A stretch of DNA of 32,348 bases from Verrucomicrobiales bacterium (GTDB lineage Bacteria > Verrucomicrobiota > Verrucomicrobiia > Verrucomicrobiales > DEV007), in assembly GCA_028280355.1 (NCBI GenBank), contig JANQMB010000127.1, positions 1-32,348 of the forward strand, written 5' to 3'. The stretch's first letter is position 1. Each line of letters opens with the position of its first letter. Made by a program: the position numbers and the translations under genes. Under the pieces are notes generated by a model. That model was given only the letters and a program-made list of their open reading frames with translations, was not told the DNA's origin and searched no databases. This document shows, one piece after another, positions 1 to 7,590 of this stretch.

Positions 1-234
1 TTGCCGGTGTTGGTCGCCTATCTGCACCGTGAGGGGGGCAGCCTCGGGTCGGCGGTGGGCGTGCTCTACACCTTCAATACGGCGGGTTCGGCGCTGGCCT
101 GCTTCCTGACCGTCGCCCTGTTGTTCCCCTACCTCGGGCTGACGGGCTCGGTGTGGTTCGCGGCCGCCTGCAACCTGCTCACCGGGTGGTTGGTCTTCCT
201 GTACTGTCGCCGGGCGCTGAGTGTTAAGTGTTAA
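1..234 (+). CDS. C-terminal end of a spermidine-synthase-like membrane block (5' cut by window edge)
   Basis: Only the last 77 codons are visible; the gene begins outside the window, so the TTG at base 1 is not a start. The peptide holds two hydrophobic segments and matches the end of the first membrane block of fused MFS/spermidine-synthase-like proteins: a GSxVGxLYxxNTxG-type stretch (residues 17-30), a PYLGLTG turn and an AACNLLTG helix. In the long form of that family this block is followed by a second membrane block and then a methyltransferase-fold domain. Here the frame stops at a TAA inside a 7-bp tandem repeat, and the next ORF carries exactly the missing second block plus the catalytic-fold domain. 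I infer a split gene; two separate genes in an operon is the alternative. Confidence 0.7.
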   Translation: MPVLVAYLHREGGSLGSAVGVLYTFNTAGSALACFLTVALLFPYLGLTGSVWFAAACNLLTGWLVFLYCRRALSVKC

Positions 235-256
235 GTGTTAAGTTTCTAGTGTTGAG
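222..256 (+). repeat. Heptanucleotide tandem repeat TGTTAAG x3 plus two degenerate copies
   Basis: Three perfect copies of TGTTAAG (222-228, 229-235, 236-242) are followed by the degenerate units TTTCTAG (243-249) and TGTTGAG (250-256). The unit is not a multiple of three, so copy number sets the reading frame. With three copies the upstream frame ends at TAA 232-234. With exactly one copy the upstream frame would run through into the downstream ORF without a stop. Two or more copies always place a TAA in frame within the second unit. Confidence 0.85.
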
Positions 257-1841
257 CAAGAACAGAGGGGTGGCGCTGGTGCTGGCGCTGGTGGCGGGGG
301 CGGTGTCCCTCTCGCAGGAGATCGTCTGGGTGCGGGCGGTCAGTTTCATGACCGCGTCGGAGCCGGAGGCCTTCGCCTTCACGCTGGGCAGCTTCCTGAT
401 CGGCATCGCCTGTGGGGCGATGGTCGGCCGGCGGGTCTGCGCGCGCGGCGGGGACGGCTTCGCCGCCTCGGGGGCGATGCTGTTGTTGTCGGCGCTGGTG
501 TTCCTGGCCTCGTTGCCGCTCGCCGCCTGGTGCGCGGGGCAGGGGCTGCGCCTGCCGGCCTACCTCCTGGTCGGGCTGACGGCGGGGGCGAGCGGCGGCG
601 TGTTCCCCATCGTCTGCGAATTGGCGCGCGGTGCGGGCGCGGCGGGCCGGGTGGTATCGTGGGTCTATCTGTGCAACATCGTCGGCGCCACCGGGGGCTC
701 GCTGTTGACCGGCTTCGTCCTGCTCCACCTGCTGTCGCTCCAGGGCGCCGCGACCTTGGTCGCCTGCTCCGGTGCCGCCGCCGCCGCTTTCGCCTTCGCC
801 GCGGCGCGCGGCCGGGCTGTGGTGCGGCTCGGGGGCGCCCTCGCCTCGGCCGGTGCCGCCGCCCTCGCTGCGATGCTGGGCGGCGCGCTGTTCGGGGGCT
901 TCCTGGAGAACCTCCAGTATGAGAAGGACTACCCGCGCGACCAGCCCTTCAAGACCGTCCTGCAGAACCGCCACGGGATCATCACCATCGACGACGCGAC
1001 CCGCCCGGGCGACGCCGACATCGTTTACGGCGGCGGCATCTACGACGGCCGCTACGCGGTCGACCCGCTGTCGCCGAACGGCATCTACCGCTGCTACATG
1101 ATCGCCGCGCTGCACCCCGGGCCGGCCGACGTCCTGGAGATCGGCTTGAGCAGCGGCTCGTGGGCCGCGGCGCTGCTGCGCCACGAGGCGGTGCGGTCGA
1201 TGCAGGTGGTCGAGATCAACCCCGGTTACGTCGAGGTGATGCGCGCCTACCCGGAGAACGCCGCGGTGCTCGACGACCCGCGCGTCGAGGTCCACGTCGA
1301 CGACGGCCGGCGCTGGCTGGGGCTGCAGCCCGCGTCGGCGCGGTTCGACTTCATCCTGATGAACACCACCTTCTACTGGCGCAGCCACGCGACGAACCTG
1401 CTATCGGCCGAGTTCCTCGAGCTGTGCAAACGCCACCTCAAGCCTGGGGGGGCGGTCTTCTACAACGCCACCGGCAGCGACGACGTGGTCCGGACCGCGG
1501 CGGAGGTCTTCGAGCACGTGACGATGGTGGGGAACTTCGTCGCCGCCTCCGAGCGCCCCTTCGACATCACGGGCGAGGCGCGCCGCCGGCAGCTGCTGCG
1601 CTTCCGTGACCCCGACGGGCGGCCGACCTTCCTCCGCACGCCCGAGTTCCGCGCCGAACTGGACCGGCTGGTCGGGATGGAGCTGCCGGAGATGGGGGAG
1701 GAGATGCGCGCCTCGGGCGAGCTCCGGGTCATCACCGACGACAACATGGCCTGCGAGTTCGAGCGCCGGGGGGGCCAGTTTTTCGACAGGGGCGCGAGCT
1801 GGGGCGCGATGTTCCGCAAGATGGCAGGGGGGGCGAAGTGA
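228..1841 (+). CDS. Membrane-embedded spermidine-synthase-like protein
   Basis: About 530 residues. The N-terminal ~220 residues form a hydrophobic multi-helix block opening with the [10 protein letters not shown] motif typical of fused MFS/spermidine-synthase-like proteins. The C-terminal half is a Rossmann methyltransferase fold with a glycine-rich motif I (EIGLSSGSW), an acidic strand end (VVEINPG) and a motif near [12 protein letters not shown]. In true spermidine synthases the last motif carries a catalytic Asp (DxxDP-like); here it reads MNTT, so aminopropyl transfer is doubtful and the substrate is unknown. GTG 228 lies inside the 7-bp repeat; GTG 249 or TTG 252 are equally plausible starts, and no clear Shine-Dalgarno precedes any of them. 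The stop overlaps the folA start as GTGA, suggesting translational coupling. Confidence 0.75.
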   Translation: MLSVKFLVLSKNRGVALVLALVAGAVSLSQEIVWVRAVSFMTASEPEAFAFTLGSFLIGIACGAMVGRRVCARGGDGFAASGAMLLLSALVFLASLPLAAWCAGQGLRLPAYLLVGLTAGASGGVFPIVCELARGAGAAGRVVSWVYLCNIVGATGGSLLTGFVLLHLLSLQGAATLVACSGAAAAAFAFAAARGRAVVRLGGALASAGAAALAAMLGGALFGGFLENLQYEKDYPRDQPFKTVLQNRHGIITIDDATRPGDADIVYGGGIYDGRYAVDPLSPNGIYRCYMIAALHPGPADVLEIGLSSGSWAAALLRHEAVRSMQVVEINPGYVEVMRAYPENAAVLDDPRVEVHVDDGRRWLGLQPASARFDFILMNTTFYWRSHATNLLSAEFLELCKRHLKPGGAVFYNATGSDDVVRTAAEVFEHVTMVGNFVAASERPFDITGEARRRQLLRFRDPDGRPTFLRTPEFRAELDRLVGMELPEMGEEMRASGELRVITDDNMACEFERRGGQFFDRGASWGAMFRKMAGGAK

Positions 1842-2359
1842 AGGTCACCCTGATTGCGGCCATGGACGAGGACCGGCTCATCGGGGTCGCCGGCGGCGGT
1901 CTGCCGTGGCGTGGCCTCGAGCGCGACAAGTGCCATTTCCGCAGCTACACCGCGGGCAAGGCGCTGCTGCTCGGCAGGCGCACCTTCGAGGAGATGCTGG
2001 GTTGGTTCGACGGCGGGCACCGCCCGATCGTGGTGACGCGCGACCCCTCCTACCGCCCGGAGGGGGGGCACCCGGTGGTGGCGTCGGTGGACGAGGGGGT
2101 CGGGCTGGCGCGCGCCCGCGGGGAGGGCGAGTTGGTGGGCTGCGGCGGGGCGACGCTCTACCGGCTCGCGCTGCCGGCCGCGAGCGAGCTGAACCTGACC
2201 GTCGTGCACCACCGTTTCGGCCCGGCGGAAGGGGGGGCGTTCTTCCCCGACCCGGGGCCGGAGGGGTTCCGGGAGGTGGGGCGCGAACGTTTCGAGGCGG
2301 ACGACGAGAACCCCTGGCCGATGTCGTTCGTGCTCATGCGGCGCGCGGGGGGGCGCTAG
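1838..2359 (+). CDS. folA: Dihydrofolate reductase
   Basis: 173 residues, normal length for bacterial DHFR. It reduces dihydrofolate to tetrahydrofolate with NADPH in the cytoplasm. Visible family marks are the N-terminal strand LIAAMDED, the GLPW loop (Trp24), the acidic substrate-binding residue (Asp30 in ERDKCHF), the GRRTFEEM nucleotide-loop motif (residues 46-53) and the GGATLY motif before the C-terminal strands. The start is GTG 1838, overlapping the TGA of the preceding gene by 4 nt, so the two are probably translated in sequence. No thymidylate synthase gene lies beside it. DHFR family members acting on other pterins cannot be excluded, but the motif set is standard. Confidence 0.9.
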   Translation: MKVTLIAAMDEDRLIGVAGGGLPWRGLERDKCHFRSYTAGKALLLGRRTFEEMLGWFDGGHRPIVVTRDPSYRPEGGHPVVASVDEGVGLARARGEGELVGCGGATLYRLALPAASELNLTVVHHRFGPAEGGAFFPDPGPEGFREVGRERFEADDENPWPMSFVLMRRAGGR

Positions 2360-2546
2360 AAGCCGTCCGCGAACGGGACAGCCGGCGAACGGGGAATTCT
2401 CTTTAGGGTGATCATGATGCGCCCGGGATAGGTGTCAGTGCCCTCATCTCACATCGGACCCCAGAGCTTCTCTGGCTGGCGTTCCGGCGGTACTGCCATG
2501 TCCGCGGGGTTGAGGTTCGGTTGCATAACTTGCGGCGTCCGGCCCC

Positions 2547-3215
2547 CTACTTTCGCTCCATGTACAACTCGTCGATCTTTGCCAAGTTTCTTTTGGAAAA
2601 CGGGACGATGTAGACGCTCTCATGCCGCATCGAACCCCAGAACTTATCCACTTGCGTCCCGGTGAAGCAACACGCATCAGCAGACGTAGCAATGATGAAT
2701 TTGGTCTTGCCTTTGATCGATTCGTCAAAGGCATCGACCGCGTCGTCGGCACGACCTCTGATGTCTTCGATGACGATCTGAAGCTGGTTGTGGTCGTTGA
2801 GATCTGCGGATCGCCCTTTCAGGGTCTTGGACACAAAGTTCGGCTTCTCCGGCCCATCGAACTTCTTGACCTCCTTGATCGTGAACCAGAACTCCGCACC
2901 TGTGACCCCAGAGTAGCGGCGCGTATTTCGTTCGACAAACTCCAACACCATTATGACCTCAGGGACGTCGGATCTCTCTTTCTTGCCGTCCGCCCGAAGC
3001 CTGACCTCCTCCGCCGCCTTTCCGGCACCAGGCTCAACGATCTCCTCAAGAGATCTCGCTAGATCTGGTTCTCCAGGCTCCTCGGCCTTGACTTGTGGCA
3101 ACACGAGGACGACGACCAGCGCGGCTAGCACGTGCAAAAGTTGGGTGGATCCCGTAGATCGGGGCAGGTTCGGATGGGCGACAGGGCGGGTCAGCGAACT
3201 AGTGGGATTGTTCAT
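2547..3215 (-). CDS. Secreted protein of unknown function
   Basis: About 222 residues from ATG 3215. An in-frame extension to 3248 exists, but the signal peptide fits the later Met better. The N-terminus has a basic stretch, a hydrophobic core (LAALVVVLVLP) and a likely signal peptidase I site after VKA, so export is predicted. The mature part is charged and hydrophilic, with no further membrane segment. It holds a CCF pair near the C-terminus and a region resembling a small alpha/beta fold (IIATSADACC, ESVYIVPFSKRN). I do not recognise a family. Base composition is clearly more AT-rich than the flanking genes, which suggests later acquisition or relaxed selection. It stands alone, convergent with folA. 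Confidence 0.6.
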   Translation of the reverse strand: MNNPTSSLTRPVAHPNLPRSTGSTQLLHVLAALVVVLVLPQVKAEEPGEPDLARSLEEIVEPGAGKAAEEVRLRADGKKERSDVPEVIMVLEFVERNTRRYSGVTGAEFWFTIKEVKKFDGPEKPNFVSKTLKGRSADLNDHNQLQIVIEDIRGRADDAVDAFDESIKGKTKFIIATSADACCFTGTQVDKFWGSMRHESVYIVPFSKRNLAKIDELYMERK

Positions 3216-3587
3216 ACATGGGCTAAGACGCGGCGGATGGAGGATCATTAGATTTTTTCCTCTTTCACTGAACTTGTGGGCAAGTGATGAGGCTGGTGTA
3301 GGGGGAGAGGTCTATTTTTCAGGGGAGATGGCGCCGTTTGTAACCTCTTTGCTTCTTGGAGGTCAGAAACCCGAGACTCCAGCCCCCAGAGGGAATCGAG
3401 GGTCGAGCTTGGATCTGGGTACCCCTTGGCGGAAGCCGTTTGAGATCTAGCGACCACGCCGTCCGCCGGAGAAAATCGTGGTAGCCATACGGGGGAGGGG
3501 AAGATATCGCAGATCCGGCAGTAATACCCGAATGCCGGCACCTACGGCGTCGCACTCAGAAGACCCGCACCCAGAACTGGACCGACT
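3216..3587. other. Gene-poor AT-richer stretch between divergent genes
   Basis: No convincing gene is seen; the open frames here lack family signals and starts with ribosome sites. A small inverted repeat CCGGCA...TGCCGG lies around 3515-3538 with a 12-nt loop. The stretch must hold the promoters of the divergent secreted protein (minus) and the dehydrogenase fusion (plus), but I cannot place convincing -35/-10 boxes. Composition matches the low-GC gene to its left rather than the gene to its right. Confidence 0.4.
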
Positions 3588-6500
3588 GTGAAAAGACTCC
3601 TCCTCGCCCTCATCGCCTCCGCTAGCACAGCCGCAGCCGCCGCACCGAAACCACCGGCCGAGGGCGAGCGCATCGCGATCGTCGGCAACGGTCTGGCGGA
3701 ACGGATGCTCTACTTCGGCCACCTCGAGACCGAGCTGCACCTGCGCTACCCCGGCCACGGGCTCGTCGTGCGAAACATGGCCAGGCCGGGCAACACCGCC
3801 GGCTTCCGGCCGCACTCGGCGCGCAAGTCACAGTGGGCCTTCCCCGGCGCGGAGAAGTTCCACCCGCGGACCCGGCAGCACCTGGGCGAGGGGTTCTTCC
3901 CGACCCCCGACGAGTGGCTAGAACGGGTGAAGCCGGACACCGTCCTGGCTTTCTTCGGTTACAACGAGTCGTTCGACGGCGGCCGCGGCGTGGCCAATTT
4001 CCGCGCCGAGCTCGACGCTTTCGTCAAACACACCAAGGCGCAGAAATACAACGGCGCCGCCGCGCCGCGGCTGGTGATGGTCTCGCCGATCGCCTTCGAA
4101 GACCTTTCCGCCGACCGCGACCTGCCGGACGGCCAGATGGAGAACGAGAACCTCGCGCTCTACACCGGCGCCATGAAAGCGGTGTGCGCGGCGCACGGCA
4201 CCGATTTCATCGACCTCTTCCACCCGACCAGGAAGATGTATGGCGAGGCGGGCGGCGCCGACTTCACGATCAACGGCTTCGCCCCTACCGACGCCGGTTA
4301 CCGCGAGCTGGCAAAGGTGATCGGCGACGGCCTCTACGGGGTCGCGCCGCGCGCCTCGGAGGCCGACCCGGAGCAGCTCCGCGAGGCGGTGTTGGAGAAG
4401 GACTGGTTCTGGTTCAACGACTATCAGGTGCTCAACGGGGTGCACGTCTACGGCCGCCGCTACAACCCCTTCGGGCCGGCGAACTACCCGGACGAGCTGA
4501 AGAAGACGCGCGAGATGACACTGTTGCGCGAGGCGCGGGTGCACCAGGTCGCGCGGGGCGAGGCGGTCCGGGAGAAGGTCGACGACTCCGGCACCCACGC
4601 GTTGCCGCCGGTCGAGACCAACTTCAACCGGGAGGTGGCGTTCCTCGACGGCGAGGAGGCGATCGGCAAGATGACCGTCGCCGAGGGCTACAAGGTGGAG
4701 CTGTTCGCCTCGGAGGAAGAGTTCCCCGACCTCGCCAGCCCGGTGCAGATGTCCTTCGACAACAGGGGCAGGCTGTGGGTCGCGGTGATCCCGAGCTACC
4801 CCCACTACCGGCCGGGCGACGAGAGGCCGGACGACAAGCTGCTGGTCCTCGAGGACACCGACGGCGACGGCAAGGCGGACCGCCAGACGGTGTTCGCCGA
4901 CGGGCTGCACCTGCCGATCGGCTTCGAGATCGCGCCGGAGGGGGTCTACGTGTCGCAGGAGCCGAACCTCTGCCTGCTGGTGGACGACGATGGCGACGGC
5001 CGGGCCGACCGCACCGAGATCCTCCTGCACGGCTTCGACTCGCACGACACCCATCACGCCATCTCGGCATACTGCGCGGATCCCTCGGGGGCGTTCTATC
5101 TCTGTGAGGGGCGCTTCCTGCACTCGCAGGTCGAGACGCCGTACGGGCCGCGGCGGTGCAACGACGGCGGCATCTGGCGCTTCGACCCGGCCAAGTTCCG
5201 CCTCGAGCGCTACTCGCAGACCGACTACTCCAACCCCTGGGGGATCAGCTTCGACCACTGGGAGCAGTGCTACGTCTCCGACGCCTCGGGCGGCGCGAAC
5301 TGGATGGGGCTGCCGCTGTCGGCGAAGATGCCCTACGGGGTCGAGATCCCGAAGACCGCCCAGTTCGCGCCCAAGCGGGCGCGGCCGACCTCGGGCGCGG
5401 AGTTCGTCTCCTCGCGGCACTTCCCGGACGAGGTGCAGGGCCACTTCATGATCTGCAACTCCATCGGTTTCCTCGGGACGAGTTTCCACGACGTCTGGGA
5501 GGACGGGTCGGGCGTCAGCGGCAAACACGTCGGCGACCTGCTCAGCTCGACCGACCCCAACTTCCGGCCCGTCGACATCGAGTTCGCGCCGGACGGTTCG
5601 CTGTACCTGGTGGACTGGCACAACCCGCTGATCGGCCACATGCAGCACAACGCGCGCGACCCGAAGCGCGACAGCGAGCACGGCAGGGTCTACCGCATCA
5701 CCTACCCCTCGCGCCCGCTCGTCGAGCCAGCGAAAGTGGCGGGAGCGGGCATCCCCGAGCTGTTGGAGAACTTGAAGCTCCCCGAGTACCGCACCCGCTA
5801 CCGCACCCGCCGCGAGCTGCGCGGGCGCCCCGCGGCCGAGGTGCTGCCGGCGGTGAAGCGGTGGGCGGCCTCGCTAGACGAGGCCGACCCGGGGTACGAG
5901 CACCACCTCTGCGAGGCGCTGTGGGCGACCTGGGCGCAGAACGATGTCGACGCCGAACTGTTAGAGAAATGTCTGGCCGCAGGGGCGCACCAGGCGCGCG
6001 CCGCGGCGGTGCACGTGTTGCGGTACGCCCGCCGCGACGTCCCCGGCGCGCAGGGGCTGCTCATGAAAGCGGCGGGCGACGAGCACGGCAGGGTCCGCAT
6101 GGAGGCCTTCGTGACCGCGTCGTGGATGGACAACGGCGACGGGGCGCGCATCGCCCTGGAGGCGCTGAAGAGGCCGCTCGACAAGTGGATGGCGAAGGTC
6201 TTCGGGGGCATCATGGAGCATACGCTCAAGGACGACGTCGAGGCGCTGCGGAGCACGGGCGTCCTCGACCTGGCGGACAACCCGGGCGCGCGGGACTTCC
6301 TGTCCGGCAGGCTGAAGATCGACCTCGCCGAGGGCGGGGCGGGGGGTCGGGTCGGCCCGACCCGCGAGCTCTCGGACGCTGAGATGAAGGTCTACCGCCT
6401 CGGCGCCGAGGTCTACGCCCGGGACGCCCACTGCGCCACATGCCACCAGGCGGACGGCAAGGGCGTGCCGAACATCTACCCGCCGTTGGTGGAGAGCGAC

Positions 6501-6794
6501 TGGATCGACGACGACGAACGGCTGATCAAGATCGCGCTCAAGGGCCTGTGGGGGCCTATCGAGGTCAACGGCCAGAAGTTCGACCCGTCGAAGGGCGTGC
6601 CGCCGATGATGGGGTTCGCGGGGATGTGCACGGACGAGGAGATCGCCGCCGTGCTCAGCTACGTGCGTACCTCCTTCGGCAACAGGGGCGCCTTCATCAC
6701 GGCCGCGCAGGTGGCGGCTGTGCGCAAGGAGACGGAGGGGCGCGCCAACTTCTATATGGTCGACGAGCTGTTGAAGGAGCACCCGCTGAAATAG
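3588..6794 (+). CDS. Secreted SGNH-like / PVC-type membrane-bound dehydrogenase / cytochrome c fusion
   Basis: 1068 residues from GTG 3588, with a signal peptide (basic start, then a hydrophobic run ending near AAA at ~19). Order of parts: an SGNH/GDSL-like domain (~28-250); a linker; a beta-propeller sugar-dehydrogenase-like domain (~360-720) with DxDGDGxADR-type Asp/Gly loops and an NPWG...SDASGG core; a helical HEAT-like stretch (~735-915); and a C-terminal cytochrome c domain with the CxxCH haem motif (Cys949, Cys952, His953) and Met-rich candidates for the sixth ligand. This layout is characteristic of Planctomycetes and Verrucomicrobia. It is probably a periplasmic or surface oxidoreductase for carbohydrate-like substrates that passes electrons to the haem. 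The SGNH domain looks degenerate: the nucleophile position is Asn34 (IVGNGLAERM) and the usual catalytic His position is Ala232 (NGFAPTDAGY). Confidence 0.88.
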   Translation: MKRLLLALIASASTAAAAAPKPPAEGERIAIVGNGLAERMLYFGHLETELHLRYPGHGLVVRNMARPGNTAGFRPHSARKSQWAFPGAEKFHPRTRQHLGEGFFPTPDEWLERVKPDTVLAFFGYNESFDGGRGVANFRAELDAFVKHTKAQKYNGAAAPRLVMVSPIAFEDLSADRDLPDGQMENENLALYTGAMKAVCAAHGTDFIDLFHPTRKMYGEAGGADFTINGFAPTDAGYRELAKVIGDGLYGVAPRASEADPEQLREAVLEKDWFWFNDYQVLNGVHVYGRRYNPFGPANYPDELKKTREMTLLREARVHQVARGEAVREKVDDSGTHALPPVETNFNREVAFLDGEEAIGKMTVAEGYKVELFASEEEFPDLASPVQMSFDNRGRLWVAVIPSYPHYRPGDERPDDKLLVLEDTDGDGKADRQTVFADGLHLPIGFEIAPEGVYVSQEPNLCLLVDDDGDGRADRTEILLHGFDSHDTHHAISAYCADPSGAFYLCEGRFLHSQVETPYGPRRCNDGGIWRFDPAKFRLERYSQTDYSNPWGISFDHWEQCYVSDASGGANWMGLPLSAKMPYGVEIPKTAQFAPKRARPTSGAEFVSSRHFPDEVQGHFMICNSIGFLGTSFHDVWEDGSGVSGKHVGDLLSSTDPNFRPVDIEFAPDGSLYLVDWHNPLIGHMQHNARDPKRDSEHGRVYRITYPSRPLVEPAKVAGAGIPELLENLKLPEYRTRYRTRRELRGRPAAEVLPAVKRWAASLDEADPGYEHHLCEALWATWAQNDVDAELLEKCLAAGAHQARAAAVHVLRYARRDVPGAQGLLMKAAGDEHGRVRMEAFVTASWMDNGDGARIALEALKRPLDKWMAKVFGGIMEHTLKDDVEALRSTGVLDLADNPGARDFLSGRLKIDLAEGGAGGRVGPTRELSDAEMKVYRLGAEVYARDAHCATCHQADGKGVPNIYPPLVESDWIDDDERLIKIALKGLWGPIEVNGQKFDPSKGVPPMMGFAGMCTDEEIAAVLSYVRTSFGNRGAFITAAQVAAVRKETEGRANFYMVDELLKEHPLK

Positions 6795-6868
6795 CGGCGG
6801 CGCCCAGCCCCCCCCTGAGACGCTGGCCACCGGCGGCCGGGCGCATTCTTAGGGTAAGATATAGGATC

Positions 6869-6903
6869 GGGATGGAGTAATATTATAAGTATTACTTCAT
6901 CCC
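6869..6903. promoter_or_regulatory. 14-bp palindrome (hairpin or operator) before a small membrane protein gene
   Basis: The left arm GGGATGGAGTAATA (6869-6882) pairs with TATTACTTCATCCC (6890-6903) with one G-T wobble and a 7-nt loop TTATAAG. It ends 11 nt before the ATG at 6915 and lies about 75 nt after the upstream stop. No T-run follows it in either direction, which argues against a simple intrinsic terminator. The AT-rich centre holds TATTAT/TATAAG, resembling a -10 box, so an operator over a promoter is one reading; a 5'-UTR hairpin occluding the ribosome site is another. Confidence 0.65.
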
Positions 6904-6914
6904 CCTTTATCATC

Positions 6915-7208
6915 ATGGAACCGTTCTACACAAGCGAACCCGACGACTCGCAACTCGCCAGCGGCAGGAGCTGGTTTGCCGCCTTCCTCAGCCTGGTCCC
7001 CGGCCTCGGGCACATCTACAAGGGGCACTACGTGGCGGGGGTCGGCTACCTGCTGGTCGGCATCCCGATCGTCGCCGGGGTCACCGGCCTGCTGTTGCTG
7101 GCGACCTTCGGGCTCAGCCTCGCCCTGCCGCTGATCTACATCGCGGTGGCGGCCGCCCACGCGTACGCGAGCGAGGATCTGCAGCGGCACCCGCTGCACG
7201 GGATCTAG
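6915..7208 (+). CDS. Small two-helix membrane protein (TM2-like)
   Basis: 97 residues. A polar N-terminal ~20 residues is followed by FLSLVPGLGHIYKGHY, the proline/glycine turn typical of TM2-domain-like proteins, then two or three hydrophobic helices separated by a short GIPIV turn, and a short polar tail. The family is widespread and of unknown function. ATG 6915 is the only sensible start and lacks a clear Shine-Dalgarno. The gene sits directly downstream of a 14-bp palindrome that probably controls it, and converges with the entericidin-like gene 11 bp further on. Confidence 0.7.
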   Translation: MEPFYTSEPDDSQLASGRSWFAAFLSLVPGLGHIYKGHYVAGVGYLLVGIPIVAGVTGLLLLATFGLSLALPLIYIAVAAAHAYASEDLQRHPLHGI

Positions 7209-7219
7209 GCGCCCGTGGC

Positions 7220-7405
7220 CTAGTAGCGGTTCGTCCCGCGGTCCTCCCTTCCCGAACTGACGTCGTCGGCCTTGTTCTCTATCGAGCGGCCGAGCTTCTG
7301 CAGATCGTTGCCGAAACCTTCGACCGTCCCGCAGGCGTTGAGCGAGAGGGCGGCTGCGGCGGTGGCCAGCGGGAGGAGACGGCGAAGTTTCTTCCAGGTG
7401 TTCAT
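7220..7405 (-). CDS. Entericidin-like small lipoprotein
   Basis: 61 residues from ATG 7405; a longer frame to 7450 exists but would put 15 extra residues before the signal peptide. The N-terminus is basic (MNTWKKLRRLL), then hydrophobic, then a lipobox ending LNAC (lipid-carrying Cys about residue 25). The mature part GTVEGFGNDLQKLGRSIE follows the entericidin A/B pattern (NTVxGxGxDIxxxGxxIE). Family members are tiny envelope lipoproteins linked in enterobacteria to an antidote/toxin pair and stress; only one is present here. A well-spaced sigma-70-like promoter lies upstream (7459-7487). Confidence 0.8.
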   Translation of the reverse strand: MNTWKKLRRLLPLATAAAALSLNACGTVEGFGNDLQKLGRSIENKADDVSSGREDRGTNRY

Positions 7406-7458
7406 GGTTGCTTGGTGTGGCTTCTCCGGTGACCGGGGATCCACCGTCACCGGCCACT

Positions 7459-7487
7459 AGCATAGGGCGAAAATATACCGCCCTCAA
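7459..7487 (-). promoter_or_regulatory. Candidate sigma-70-type promoter of the entericidin-like gene
   Basis: Read on the minus strand, TTGAGG (7487-7482) is separated by 17 nt from TATGCT (7464-7459). The spacing is ideal; the hexamers match the consensus at 4 of 6 and 4 of 6 positions. Transcription would start near 7452, giving a leader of about 47 nt before ATG 7405. Confidence 0.45.
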
Positions 7488-7493
7488 CGATTT

Positions 7494-7511
7494 CCCTCCC
7501 CGGGGGGAGGG
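7494..7511. repeat. GC-rich 8-bp palindrome between divergent promoters
   Basis: CCCTCCCC (7494-7501) and GGGGAGGG (7504-7511) are perfect inverted arms with a 2-nt centre. They lie in the shared upstream region of the entericidin-like gene (minus) and the outer-membrane protein gene (plus). The position suggests an operator, but G/C runs form such palindromes easily in this genome. Confidence 0.35.
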
Positions 7512-7590
7512 CGCCGAATCTCTCCTCGCATTCCCGGCGTTTATCTAGCATACTGCTCAGCCCCCGCGCCCCCGGCCGGGCAGATTCACC

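Noticed and set aside
3319-3555. 78-codon minus-strand frame in the gene-poor stretch
   Set aside because: No ribosome site, no recognisable motif, and it overlaps another open frame of equal quality; I could not support it as a gene.
3918-5681. Long open frame (587 codons) antisense to the dehydrogenase fusion
   Set aside because: It mirrors a gene with clear domains, is rich in Arg, Val and Asp runs typical of GC-rich antisense frames, and shows no family motif.
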